From NCBI GenBank assembly GCA_963576475.1, contig OY754980.1:29557563-29621562 (forward strand): a DNA stretch of 64,000 nt, read 5' to 3'. The notes beneath the pieces were generated by a model. That model was given only the letters and a program-made list of their open reading frames with translations, made no database searches and was not told the origin of the DNA. This DNA is from Molanna angustata. Taxonomy: Eukaryota > Arthropoda > Insecta > Trichoptera > Molannidae. This document shows positions 11,493 through 22,284 of this stretch, piece after piece (the first letter of the stretch is position 1; each line of letters opens with the position of its first letter). The position numbers and the translations under genes were made by a program.

Positions 11493-12044
11493 TTACTCCT
11501 CACTAACACAAGGTGATATAGTGCGGAGTTATGATTTCGCAATTTTTAAGGGTATTTTTTTTTGCAGATTATCAACTAGTATCATGCTGAGATTGTATTC
11601 TGAAAGTTTCATCACAATGTATCTGTGTGTGTGCTATGTACGGCGTGTTCATTTTTTACTTTATCGATTATAGACTAAAGTACTCATTCGATTCTATTCA
11701 TATTTTGCAAATATGTATATCTAATACTCGATTAGATCCCATTAGATTTTGAACGATATATGAATAGTGCTTCTCAATTTTTTTAACTGTCAAATATTTC
11801 AAAGTGACCCCAAGCTCAGGAAACTTAAAATTTGAAATTTTTGTTTTCAAATTCGTAAAAACGCACATCACTTTCATAAAATGGCATTGAAGAGTTATCA
11901 AGTTTTCATAATAAAATATTTAAATAAAAAATTATTTAACAAACTCATTTCATGAAAATGTTGGAAATTTTCCATACAAAATTTGAATACTTTATAGAAT
12001 GACTTGTTAGTGAGGAGTGTAGCGTTGGCCACAACCCACTCGTT
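11493..12044 (+). mobile_element. Repeat family D, full-length copy D3
   Basis: About 550 bp. ACTCCTCACTAAC at the start, GTTAGTGAGGAGT near the end, then the fixed tail TAGCGTTGGCCACAACCCAC. Closely matches D2 throughout. Confidence 0.75.
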
Positions 12045-12838
12045 TATTTAGGTTACTGACATTTTTAATACAACATAATATAGTCAACCATCGAAACCCT
12101 CAGGGTTTATCTGAGGTTGACGAGTTCATTAGTTAGTAAGTTTACAGTAAATACAGCCGACCAACCCAAGGAGCATGCTTCTAAGGCACATAGCTATCGT
12201 CATTGGACCTATTGGGCCTTACTAAAAAATATTTATAATACGAGTTTAATCCAATGATAAGTCAGTTTCGACCATACAAAAAACTGGCTTTAACACAAAT
12301 TGCAAATAGTAAGTAAGACCTTGTAAGTTTAGGTGCTGGGAATTAACCGTGAGACCATTGGCTTAGTGTTCAGATGTACATATCACTAAGCAAAGAAGTT
12401 CTACCCTGTAAGATAATAAACATAAATGTTATAAAATTGTTCAAATAGCAGATAGTTAGTTCAGAAAAGAACCCAAAATATAATTATTATAATATTTTAT
12501 TTCAATGTAAATAATCATATCTTTGAAAATAATTATCACAAAATCTTTCTCTCTTTAGAGCGAGTCACGCAAGAATCCCAATTTATCTCAAACAGTATAA
12601 GATGAAAGTATATAATAATATTTACTGTTTATTTTGGGAGTATTCAGAGAAGAAGATTGGAGTGGGATATTAAAAGGAATTTGGCGAAAATAACATCATC
12701 CTCGGGTATGTTTTCTGTTATGTTACGAGTGTGGATCAACTATTTAAGAATCTTAGCAGTCATAAGAAACCATTTCAATATCGACATAGTATTCATTCTT
12801 TTTTTTAATGATTACTTTAACTCTCCAACAGGTAGGTA
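12045..12838. other. Unassigned stretch
   Basis: No gene or matching repeat seen. The 114-codon frame at 12657-13001 runs into the inverted repeat of the next element and is not credible as a gene. Confidence 0.45.
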
Positions 12839-12847
12839 CTTTATACT

Positions 12848-13881
12848 GGTGACAGGAAAATTATTCGAAAAACAATTATTCGAATGCTCAATTGTACGAA
12901 AATCAATTTTACGAATGGCAATTATTCGAATCACATTTTTTCGAAAAACAATTTTCCGAACACACAATTATCAGAATTTACAATTGTTCGAATTTTTATG
13001 ACGTCATGTTGGTAGTATTGTGAAAGGAATAAACCATAGATTTTTATTATAATATACTAGATGTCGTAGTTAGCAAATTTTGTATGAATCGAAGTGAGGC
13101 ATTTTTCCGGGGGATTTTTGACGTTGTAGTTTTTACGTAATTGTTTTCGGATTTATTTGTCGTAAAAAACACTTTGTTAATTTAGATTTAGAAAAAAGTT
13201 ATTTAAGATGTGTTGAAATGTAAGGAAAACTGAAATATTTTAATAACCAAAACGTCAAACGCGCGATATTCCATGACAAACTTTTATTACATCTACATAG
13301 TATAATGTATTATAAAAATCTATGGAATAAACAACATGGCGATGCACCGCGCTGTCAGATATTCTTGGATGTACACCGATTTTTTAAACCTAAACCTACA
13401 AAGCTTTGGTAAAAATAGGTTGGTTAGGTTTGTTTGTAGTTATAATTGCGACTGGCGTGAGCCAGTTGCATTATATATTAAAAAAGTAACTATAATATTA
13501 AAATAAAATAACTAAATTGGTGTGAATACTAGATAAACTGTCTGTACATGATATGTCAAAATCAAAAACTGGTGTACAAACTAGGCTATCCCGCGCTGTC
13601 AAACATCAGTTATTAAAAATGTGCAAACATACGTAGGTACCCACAATAATACAAGTAATAATAGTCTACATCGAATATATTTTACTGGTAACAAATATGT
13701 CAAAGGAGGCAACATAATGACACAAAAATATATTAAATTCGGTCAATTGGTTTTCCAACAAATGTTAGTTCGAATAATTTGCTTTCGGATAATTGTCATT
13801 CTGATAACTGATTTTCGAAAAATTGTTATTCGTACGATTGCGCATTCGAAGAATTGTGTTTCGAAGAATTTTCATGTAATC
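12848..13881. mobile_element. Mutator-like (MULE) non-autonomous element
   Basis: Flanked by the perfect 9-bp direct repeat CTTTATACT (12839-12847 and 13882-13890). The termini align without gaps: GGTGACAGGAAAATTATTCG on the left and GATTACATGAAAATTCTTCG on the right (minus strand), continuing as inverted repeats of roughly 140-170 bp. The inverted repeats are themselves built of a 15-18-base motif, ACAATTNTTCGAA(A/T). A 9-bp duplication with long inverted repeats is characteristic of Mutator-like elements. The 1,034-bp interior has no transposase frame. Confidence 0.75.
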
Positions 13882-14010
13882 CTTTATACTATGTGATCAT
13901 CATAAATATTGATTGCTAAAATTATGGATGTCAACAATAAGTGTGCGGTGAGAGTTTTTAATACCACAGAGCAAACAGTAATATACATAAAAATGTTCTC
14001 CTTTTATTTA

Positions 14011-14374
14011 TCTATATATTATAGGTTCTTCTGTACGTGTGTATGTCACTGCACTCCTAAACAGCTGGACCAATTTTGATTTTTTTTTGTGTGTTTGAGT
14101 GGATCCTTGGATGGTTCACAATTGGAATTAATAATAAATTACGTATGTATGTATGTCACTGCACGGCTGAACCGATTTTGTTTATTTTTTGTATTATCAT
14201 AATTATTTTGTATTATTATGACTTTTATAAAGTAATGCACATTGTGCACCTGTCGCTGGTAATCCTACATTGTGGGATATGCCGTGATAGAGTGTGGTTA
14301 TTTTTATGTTTGCTGAACCAGTTAATAGCAGGCAAGCCAACGTTCGGGCAGGACAACGTTTATCGGGTCCGCTG
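14011..14374 (+). mobile_element. Short Helitron family H (copy H2)
   Basis: Begins A|TCTATATATTATAGG then TTCTTCTGTACGTGTG. It ends with GGCAAGCCAACGTTCGGGCA and GTCCGCTG|T, where the canonical CTAG has lost its A. It lacks the GC-rich insert of H1 and shows the empty site (CACTCCTAAACAGCTGG) once. Confidence 0.8.
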
Positions 14375-14618
14375 TTAGAAATAAATAGTATATTTAAAAA
14401 AATAGTTTGAAAAAAATGTTTATAATTTTGCCAAAAACTTGACATTGAAATATTATTCATGATGTTTATATTTTAAATATTGAACCAATATTTTTCTATA
14501 ATTAAAGATGATCATTAAGAATCAATGAAAAATGAAAAGCTTATTTTCCTTCTTTCTTTTCAAATTGTTTTGATCCATATTAATTCATTATTCTGTTTTT
14601 TTTTCTTCAGTGTTTTTT

Positions 14619-14822
14619 TCCAACTGTCGATTTGTTCAGGAGAACTTTGTTCTCTAAACATATCGACAATGTATCAAGCCAGAATACGCGAGAATTGTAT
14701 GGAGAGGTCTACTTTTTTCACGGCTTTTCCAACTTTGAAGTCAAAAAACACCAACTTAGAGGCTTCGCAGCATATATGTTCCATACACGGATTTACTCAG
14801 AATTCGGAGTAGAACATTTCGT

Positions 14823-14865
<43 letters not shown>

Positions 14866-15678
14866 TGTGTGTGTGTGTGTCTGTGTGTCTGTGTGTCTGT
14901 GTGTGTGTCCCCCCCCCCTTATAACTTTTGATTCGCTCAATTTACAGAGCCTAAAATTTCAGAATATATAAAAAGTTACAGGCCTACAAAACTTTTATAC
15001 TCGGAATTTTGAATTTTTGTTTCAGTCAGGGGTTATCAACTTTTGAATTTTCATTTTATTTTTCCATATATCTCAGAAACCATAAACGCTAGAACGCTGA
15101 AAATTGGTACAAGCATAGAAAAATACAAAATCTCAAATTAGTTTTTTCAAAAAAGTTCCAGGGTTTCTCAAACATTTTTTATTAAGAAAAATATTTTTTT
15201 TATGATAAATTTATGAGTTTAACTGCCTATATTTCCAAAACTTTTACAATTATCGAAAAATGCCGAAACACCCCAACTAGATAATTTAATTTTCTATAAA
15301 AAATATTATCATTGTAGTAGAAGATCTCAATTTTTTTTTAAAAATTTTTTTAAAAATTGAATTTAGTGACGACATCGCTTCATACATTTTGTATGGCAGT
15401 CGCCTATACACAATATGTAAGAAGACTTAATAGTTTGATACTTCATCTCCAAACAAACATACATACCATCATGCTATTTTCATATTCTGGGTAGGAAAAA
15501 AGGATCTTCCTCCATACTATCCTATCTTGACATACATACCTACATATGTTGTATAGAAAACAAAATATCTGAAAATATTCAATAATTTGTATTTATGGGT
15601 TTATAGTTTGGTACATATTCTTCAACTATACATACTATCGCTATCGACAGTTGGATCTCATGTGTTACATGCAACTAG
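14619..15678 (+). mobile_element. Helitron family A, full-length copy A2
   Basis: About 1,060 bp. 5' TC; a stem-loop at the start with TGTCGAT and ATCGACA arms enclosing AGAAC/GTTCT; a (TG)n microsatellite at about 14820-14910; a 3' hairpin CATGT-GTT-ACATG six bases before CTAG|T. The 12-mer CCAACTGTCGAT near the 5' end recurs inverted as ATCGACAGTTGG near the 3' end. No helicase frame, hence non-autonomous. Confidence 0.85.
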
Positions 15679-15686
15679 TTTTAAAG

Positions 15687-15808
15687 AATATGTCCTTGTG
15701 ATAAGCATGGTTGTGCTGTATTCGAACTAAATCGGCCGTGTCAGGATGCGAACTCGCGACATTGGAATACTAACCTAGTGCGCTAACCGCTCTGCCACCA
15801 CCCATCAT
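15687..15808 (-). mobile_element. tRNA-derived SINE, family S1
   Basis: The minus strand shows an A-box-like TGGCAGAGCGGTTAGCGC and a B-box-like GCGAGTTCGCATCC, then a body ending AAGGACATATTC. The same layout is at 47245-47411. It fills the gap between Helitron copies A2 and A3. Confidence 0.75.
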
Positions 15809-15812
15809 ATTT

Positions 15813-16855
15813 TCCAACTGTCGATTTGTTCAGGAGAACTTTGTTCTCTTAACATATCGACAATGTATCAAGCCAGAATACGCGAGAATTGTATGGAGAG
15901 GTCTACTTTTTTCACGGCTTTTCCAACTTTGAAGTCAAAAAACACCAACTTAGAGGCTTCGCAGCATATATGTTCCATACACGGATTTACTCAGAATTCG
16001 GAGTAGAACATTTCGTGTGTCTGTGTGTCTGTGTGTGTGTGTGTGTGTGTCTGTGTGTGTGTGTGTGTCTGTGTGTGTGTGTGTCCGTCCCCCCCTTATA
16101 ACTTTTGATCCGCTCAATTCACAGAGCCCAAAATTTCAGAATATATAAACAGTTATAGGCCTACAAAACTTTTATACTCAGAATTTTGAATTTTTGTTTC
16201 AGTCAGGGGTTATCAACTTTTGAATTTTTACTTTATTTTTCCATATATCTCAGAAACCATAAAAGTTAGAACGCTGAAAATTGGTATAAACATAGAAAAA
16301 CACAAAATCTCAAATAAATTTTTTCAAGAAAATTCCAGGGTTTCTCAAACATTTTTTATTAAGAAAAATATTTTTTTTATGATAAATTTATGAGTTTAAC
16401 TGCCTATATTTCCAAAACTTATACAATTATCGAAAAAAGCCGAAACACCCCAACTAGATAATTTAATTTTCTATAAAAAATATTAACATTGTAGTAGAAG
16501 ATCTCAATTTTTTTTAACAATTTTTTTAAAAATTGAATTTAGTGACGACATCGCTTCATACATTTTGTATGGCAGTCGCCTATACACAATATGTAAGAAG
16601 ACTTAATAGTTTGATACTTCATCTCCAAACATACATACCATCATGCTATTTTCATATTTTGGGTAGGAAAAAAGGAACTTCCTCCATACTATCCTATCTT
16701 GACATACATATCTACATAATATATGTTGTATAGAAAACAAAATATCTGAAAATATTCAATAATTTGTATTTATGGGTTTATAGTTTGGTACATATTCTTC
16801 AACTATACATACTATCGCTATCGACAGTTGGATCTCATGTGTTACATGCAACTAG
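15813..16855 (+). mobile_element. Helitron family A, full-length copy A3
   Basis: About 1,043 bp and very similar to A2 throughout, including both terminal hairpins, the (TG)n tract (about 16016-16085) and the CTAG|T end. Non-autonomous. Confidence 0.85.
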
Positions 16856-16914
16856 TAATATAATATTTTATTTATTATTCTTTAATTGATGTTTTTTTTT
16901 TATCAAAGGTACTT

Positions 16915-17010
16915 TATACTGTTGTACCGAGTTAGTTGGAAGAGATTGACTTATGGCAATAACCCCCCCCCCATTGTGCACTCGATGTACATAAAGTATA
17001 AATAAATAAA
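16915..17010 (+). mobile_element. LINE/SINE 3' tail fragment (tail T)
   Basis: GTTAGTTGGAAGAGATTGAC, TTATGGCAATAA and an (AAAT)n tail match, in opposite orientation, the LINE 3' ends at 59424 and 20224. 5'-truncated. Confidence 0.6.
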
Positions 17011-17415
17011 GGTATGTCTGATTGTTTAAGGATTTGATAAAAAAGATTTACACGTGTATGTGTAATTACGGTTATAATATCAAACATAATATATCATTAA
17101 GAATATAAAAAAAAGAACAAGAAGAAGAAAATGAAAATCTTGTTGAAAATGATGTATTACATTATGAAATATGATACACGGGTATCACTTTCACATATCA
17201 TTTATATTCTTCCTTATATTTGTAAGTAGACACCGACCTGAATAAAATGAATCTTATTAATAAAATTATATGTTTGTCTGTCTAACCGCTGTCAATGTGT
17301 GCATCTGTGCCCGTTGTAGCGACGAAACTATGATTTATACAGACTTGAAATTTGATTGCTCGCTTCTGGGAGGTAAACGTTATGCAGTTTAAAATTATTA
17401 TATAATATGTATATT
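17011..17415. other. AT-rich stretch, nothing recognised
   Basis: No gene or matching repeat seen. Confidence 0.45.
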
Positions 17416-17427
17416 GTTATTTTACTA

Positions 17428-17695
17428 TTTTACTATTTATTAAAATATACAAAGCTGACAGGAACGGAATAAGAGGTCGCGGGCGCCCAAGAAAAGGATG
17501 GCACGACCATGTAAACGATATTTTGAAAGATGGAAATGTAAGAAGCATGAACAACAGACGAACATGTATAAGACGATGTATGAATGTTGATGAGGCGATG
17601 AATGTGTGTCAAGATAAAAAAATGTGGCGTTCGGTTCTCTCTGCCTACCCCGTGAGGGACATGGCGTGATGGTATGTATGTATGTATGTATGTAT
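17428..17695 (+). mobile_element. LINE family L, 3' end fragment with TSD
   Basis: From about 17442 the plus strand reads the last ~80 residues of the 52522-55539 protein (GRGRPRKGWHDHVNDILKDG, MNVDEAMNVCQD, WRSVLSAYPVRDMA, stop), then (TATG)n. The 12-mer GTTATTTTACTA flanks it (17416-17427, 17696-17707). This reading frame is unbroken, so the insertion looks fairly recent. Some 14 extra bases lie between the left repeat and the LINE. Confidence 0.85.
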
Positions 17696-17824
17696 GTTAT
17701 TTTACTAAGTAAATATAACAAAAATTGTATCATTGCTATATCAATTGCAACTATTCACTATTCAAGCGTTTCTATGCCAGCGTCCTAACTTTTGACAAAC
17801 AAATCCAGCTCCAATTTCGACATT

Positions 17825-18140
17825 TGTTAAGAATATTTTATTTTTATTTTATTTATTTATTTTTCACACCTTTATCACAAAGACTATTATGAAGATTACT
17901 GCTGCCCAACTAGGTAACCCTGTTCTAGGGCTAGCAGTTTACAATTTTACCAAGCCAAATATTTGACATTTTGGTTATACATAGTTACATAGAGCGGACA
18001 CCAGACATCACAACACAGTAAATTACAATATTACATAGTTACCAATATCTTAAACACAAAAGTATAAACTGATACAGTAAATTTTGATATGTTATTATTC
18101 TAATATTATTTCTACCATAATATGCACACCCGAAATATAC
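17825..18140 (-). mobile_element. Possible LINE 3' UTR, minus strand
   Basis: Starts on the plus strand with a TTTA-repeat run, which would be the tail of a minus-strand LINE. The sequence beyond is not AT-only but has no recognisable coding part. Confidence 0.3.
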
Positions 18141-18419
18141 TTTTGTAATTGAGAATAAAGTTTAGGGTCCTCAAAGTACGGATCGAAATTTGTCTTTTTC
18201 TACCACAGCAGAGGAAACAACCACGTCAGAAATACCACAAGTACCGACTTGTGACTTTCGGAGTGGATACTGGTTACCTCTTGACCGACACCTTTAAAGT
18301 TCAATCATTCAAAGTTGACCGAGATCGACTGACAAATTGTAGGTACCATGATACCAAATAGCCACACAATGATTAACATTTTTCTGATAATATAAAGTAA
18401 TAACAATAATAAACACCTC

Positions 18420-18605
18420 CTTGCACCCTACGCAAGTGGCGAGTTTATTGCCGTGTGGTAATTTCTTCCAACTAATCAGTGTTTCCATTCCAGAGAAGCA
18501 ACATTTGCCTGAGAAATCAATTTTAATTAATTTCTTCTCTGCTGGGGATTGGCCCCAAGACGCCTGCACAGAAGCCAATCGGCTTTCCAAATGTACCACG
18601 GCGGT
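18420..18605 (-). mobile_element. tRNA-derived SINE, family S3
   Basis: The minus strand begins AACCGCCGTGG with a degraded A box, a body shared with 21955-22068 and 42616-42775 (AGCAGAGAAGAAATTAATT), and a 3' end GGAAGAAATTACC...GGCAATAAACTCGCCAC. The 3' end resembles the tail of the LINE at 59424-60160. Confidence 0.7.
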
Positions 18606-19710
18606 TGGCATGTGTAAAGTAAACAAAAAAAAATAAAGGCACTCTCTTGAAAGTTTTGAAATCGATCTAATTATAATGTATAGCAGTCACAAAGCACATT
18701 CAGATATAGAAAATTGTTCAATTTTATCAAATGAATCAAGCTGAAAACAATTCAAATGTGCATTGTCATCGGTAATACACAAACTATGAAAGTATCAGAG
18801 CTCTAAATGGTTGACAAGTTAGTTAAAAATGTATGACAGTAGTTTGTAGGTACAGACAGACAAGTGCAGTTAATGAAATAGGTTTAAAAAGAGAGCACGG
18901 GGACATGTAAAAGTAAAAAAGCAACGCTGTTCGGGTCTGCCATTGATCATATTATGTTTAGCTTGTTTTTTAAACGAGTTCGTGGTTCAAGGGTTGCCTA
19001 TATTTGGAATAAAGAGATTCCCTACTATTTTCGCTTGAGAATGTATCTCAATTAACGGGATCAGTGATTCCGTTAAACGGATTTCGGATTCGAAGATAAT
19101 CGCAAAAAGATGATGGCGTTTATCTATAGATAATTAAAAGTTGTAAACTTGAATCTTCACAATGGAAATTAATCATGTATATTGCTTATGGAACTCGTTG
19201 AATCGAATTATGGAAAGCGGGGGGTACCTACAACGGAATAAGAAGATTACAGAAGATATTATAAGCAGCGATGGTAAAATGAAAAAGGTAAAATTGAAAT
19301 CAATAGAATAATCTTCAACGTGTAAGGTCGTTTCATTTTTCACTACAAACGATTCCCTGTTCGATATTCACAGATATTATAACCGAACGCCATCCTATAT
19401 CCCTCTGATTTTTTTTCCATTCCATCCTTATTATGAATCGTCTAATATACGCTCTTCTTTTAGCATCTCATTTCTACAATAAAGTAAAGCAAAATACTGT
19501 TAACAATTACTTGCAAAGCAGTGAGTAAGTTTTGTTAATTTTATTTTCTTATTTATCTTTTATATTAATTTCCTTTTGTTTAATAAATTGAATGTTCTTT
19601 TGATTCAATTTCATTACTTTTAATAAAAGCCTTATCCATATAACATTTTCATGCATTTCACATTAGAAACATACTTAAATGAAATATTAAATTCCATTTC
19701 AGAGACATTT
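18606..19710. other. Unassigned stretch
   Basis: Low-complexity AT-rich sequence. No gene or matching repeat seen. Confidence 0.45.
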
Positions 19711-20090
19711 CTAGGTTTACAGTTAAGTAGCTGATTCCTGCTTTGTTCAATTTTCCTACGAATGTCACAACCTTCCTTTCCTTCTGTATGGAGGTTTACG
19801 GTAGCTGATTCCTGCTTTGTTCAGTTTGACTACGAATGCCACAACCTTCCTTTCCTTCTGTAGGGAGGTTTACGGTAGCTGATTCCTGCTTTGTTCAGTT
19901 TGACTACGAATGCCACAACCTTCCTTTCCTTCTGTATGCAGGTTTACGGTAGCTGATTCCTGCTTTGTTCAGTTTGACTATGAATGCCACAACTTTCCTC
20001 TCCTTCTGTATAGAGGTTTACGGTAGCTGATTCCTGCTTTGTTCAGTTTGACTACGAGTGCCACAACCTTCCTTTCCATCTGTATATCCT
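19711..20090. repeat. 74-bp tandem repeat, about 5 copies
   Basis: The unit TTTACGGTAGCTGATTCCTG continues with CTTTGTTCAGTTTGACTACG and CCTTCCTTTCCTTCTGTA. Starts at 19795, 19869, 19943 and 20017 are exactly 74 bases apart. The outermost copies are more diverged. Confidence 0.93.
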
Positions 20091-20127
20091 TTTTAATACA
20101 TTTTATGTCGCCAAGTAGTATTGATCT

Positions 20128-20232
20128 TTTATTGACAAACTTTTTAACATTTCAATAGAGACGAAGTTGGGATATTATAGAAGAACCAGTAACTCAAGGC
20201 ACATATAAATATCATTTGACTCCCGACATTTA
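20128..20232 (-). mobile_element. Repeat family B fragment (B5)
   Basis: Contains TTTCAATAGAGACGAAGTTG, AAGAACCAGTAACTCAAGGC and ATCATTTGACTCCCGACA, all shared with 41066-41478, with an internal deletion. Confidence 0.65.
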
Positions 20233-20335
20233 TTTATTTATTTTAGTCTTCTTGTACATATGTATAATTAGTACACTGGCGGGCTCATTGCCTGATGGCA
20301 ATTTCTTCCAACCAACCTTGTTTATTAAGAAATAT
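20224..20335 (-). mobile_element. LINE 3' end fragment (tail T)
   Basis: TTTA-repeat run followed by GCGGGCTCATTGCCTGATGG, CAATTTCTTCCAACCAACC. On the minus strand this is a LINE 3' UTR with hairpin ATTGCC-loop-GGCAAT and an (AAAT)n tail. Confidence 0.6.
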
Positions 20336-20793
20336 TATTAATATATATATTGAGTTAGATAAATTTAAACTTTGAACCACTGTCTAAGGTCACGGAGTCA
20401 TGACCCTTTTTATCGTACTGGTCCTCTTGTCCCTTGTTTTCTTCCCTGGATTACAAGCTGCAGGAGTTTATACTAAGTTAAGTCTTTCCATAATAATTTG
20501 ATATGGATATCGTTTATTATTCGCAGTAAAGTCTAAACTAAGATAGAATGAACAGGAATTAATTAATTATTTAATGACAATTCGTCAATTTCACATTGAA
20601 TTACACCAATCATAATATCAATTAATTGAACAAAGCATTACTGTCGTATCATTAATAATTGTCGTTTGAGTATATCATACAAATTCAGAAATTGATCTTA
20701 ATATTATATGTATGCATAAACTATGAAATATATCTGAATATTTATTTTAATATATGTAAGTCAGCTGTTCAACATCTAATGTATTATTTATAA

Positions 20794-21347
20794 TAGTTGC
20801 ATGTAACACATGAGATCCAACTGCCGATAGCGATAGTATGTATAGTTGAAGAAAAAGTACCAAACTATAAACCCATAAATCCATATTATTGAATATTTTA
20901 GAATACTATATTTGCCTATATTTGTACAAAATTTCAGCAGTCTGGCTTTTATAGTTTTTGAAATAAGTGGACAAATGCTATAAAAAATAAAATGTTGATA
21001 ACCCCTGACTGGAACAAAAATTCTAAATATTGAGTATAAAAGTTTTGTATGCCTGAAATTGTCTATATATTCAGAAATTTAAGGCTTTGTGAATCCAGCG
21101 GATCAAAAGTTAGAAGGGGGAAACGGACAGACACACAAAACTCCCATAAAATGTTCTACTACGAATTCTGAGTAAATCCATGTACGGGAACATAAATACA
21201 TATATGCTGTAAAGCCTCTAAGTTGGTGTTTTTAGCATGCAAAAAGTCCACTACGCCATACAAAATGTTTCTTCGTACACGCATATTGGCTTTATACTGT
21301 CGATTCATTCAGAGAATTGAATTCTCATGAACGAATAGACAGTTGGA
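20794..21347 (-). mobile_element. Helitron family A, internally deleted copy A4
   Basis: Reverse orientation, 554 bp. The 5' stem-loop (GAATGAATCGACAGTAT type) is at the right end and the 3' hairpin is at the left end. The terminal CTAG reads CTAT here. The TG microsatellite is gone. Confidence 0.75.
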
Positions 21348-21954
21348 AAATTAATGTTTCATTAAAAATAAATAAACAGAACAAAAAAAAGTAACAAAAA
21401 TAAAAAAAAAACACATTTGTTAGATATTTTTTTCTAAATTAATATTTTTTTTTCTCAATCAAGTTCTCGAATATATACATGAATAACCGCCAACCAATCG
21501 TACCTATAGTATTCATTCATATCCCACGAAGCGGGGTAACCAGCGACTGGTGTGCGGGTCTGCATAACTTTATAATGATAAAGTACCTACAACACATGCG
21601 TGTATGCCCATACACTAGTCTCGTCTCATCTAAAAAGACAAAATTCAGAATGGGTGGTGAACCTCATTGCTGAACTATGTGAGATGTTATTGTTGTCTGT
21701 TGTATTTTCGATTACCAGGCTCTTACGGGACACTCGAAAACAATAATAGGAAGAACGGAAGCACTATTCTATGGCGGTGATTCACCATATATTATGTTAG
21801 AAAAAAAAGTGTGAAAAGGATCACAGATAAATTTAAAAAATAAATTTTAAATATTATTACTCATATCAATAATTAAAATAAATGAAAGGAAAATTAATGA
21901 GGAGAGGAACGCGAAAGAAAATTTAAATCATGTGTCTTAGGATCATTATTTGTT
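21348..21954. other. Unassigned stretch
   Basis: No gene or matching repeat seen. Confidence 0.4.
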
Positions 21955-22068
21955 TGGGGTAGGCAGAGAAACAGTTATATCTGCGTGAGAAATTTCTCCT
22001 CTGTTGGGGATCGCCCGTACAGAAGCCAAACGGCTAACCATCCATGCCACGGCGGTTACGCAAGAATT
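21955..22068 (-). mobile_element. tRNA-derived SINE, family S3 fragment
   Basis: Minus strand: ACCGCCGTGGCATGGATGGT, TTAGCCGTTTGGCTTCTGT, then AACAGAGGAGAAATTTCTCA. The head and first body part of the family at 42616-42775, without the 3' tail. Confidence 0.65.
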
Positions 22069-22284
22069 TAACTTCAATATCTTGAAATAAAAGGATTACA
22101 ATAAATCGATACTTGATATTTGATTTTCATGTAAGTTCTTTACATACAAATTGAAATCTTCTTTCAAATAAACTCATTTCATTCAATAAACAACAATCTC
22201 ATAATATTATAATGTATGTATATATGTGTAAGTTATCACTATTCATTACACTAAAGTATATATTTATTTATAAATAATAGAAAA

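Noticed and set aside
15700..15808. Possible tRNA gene on the minus strand
   Set aside because: The same head and body recur at 47245-47411 and end in a shared SINE tail.
19711..20090. CRISPR-like array
   Set aside because: The units are contiguous tandem repeats without unique spacers, in a eukaryotic sequence.
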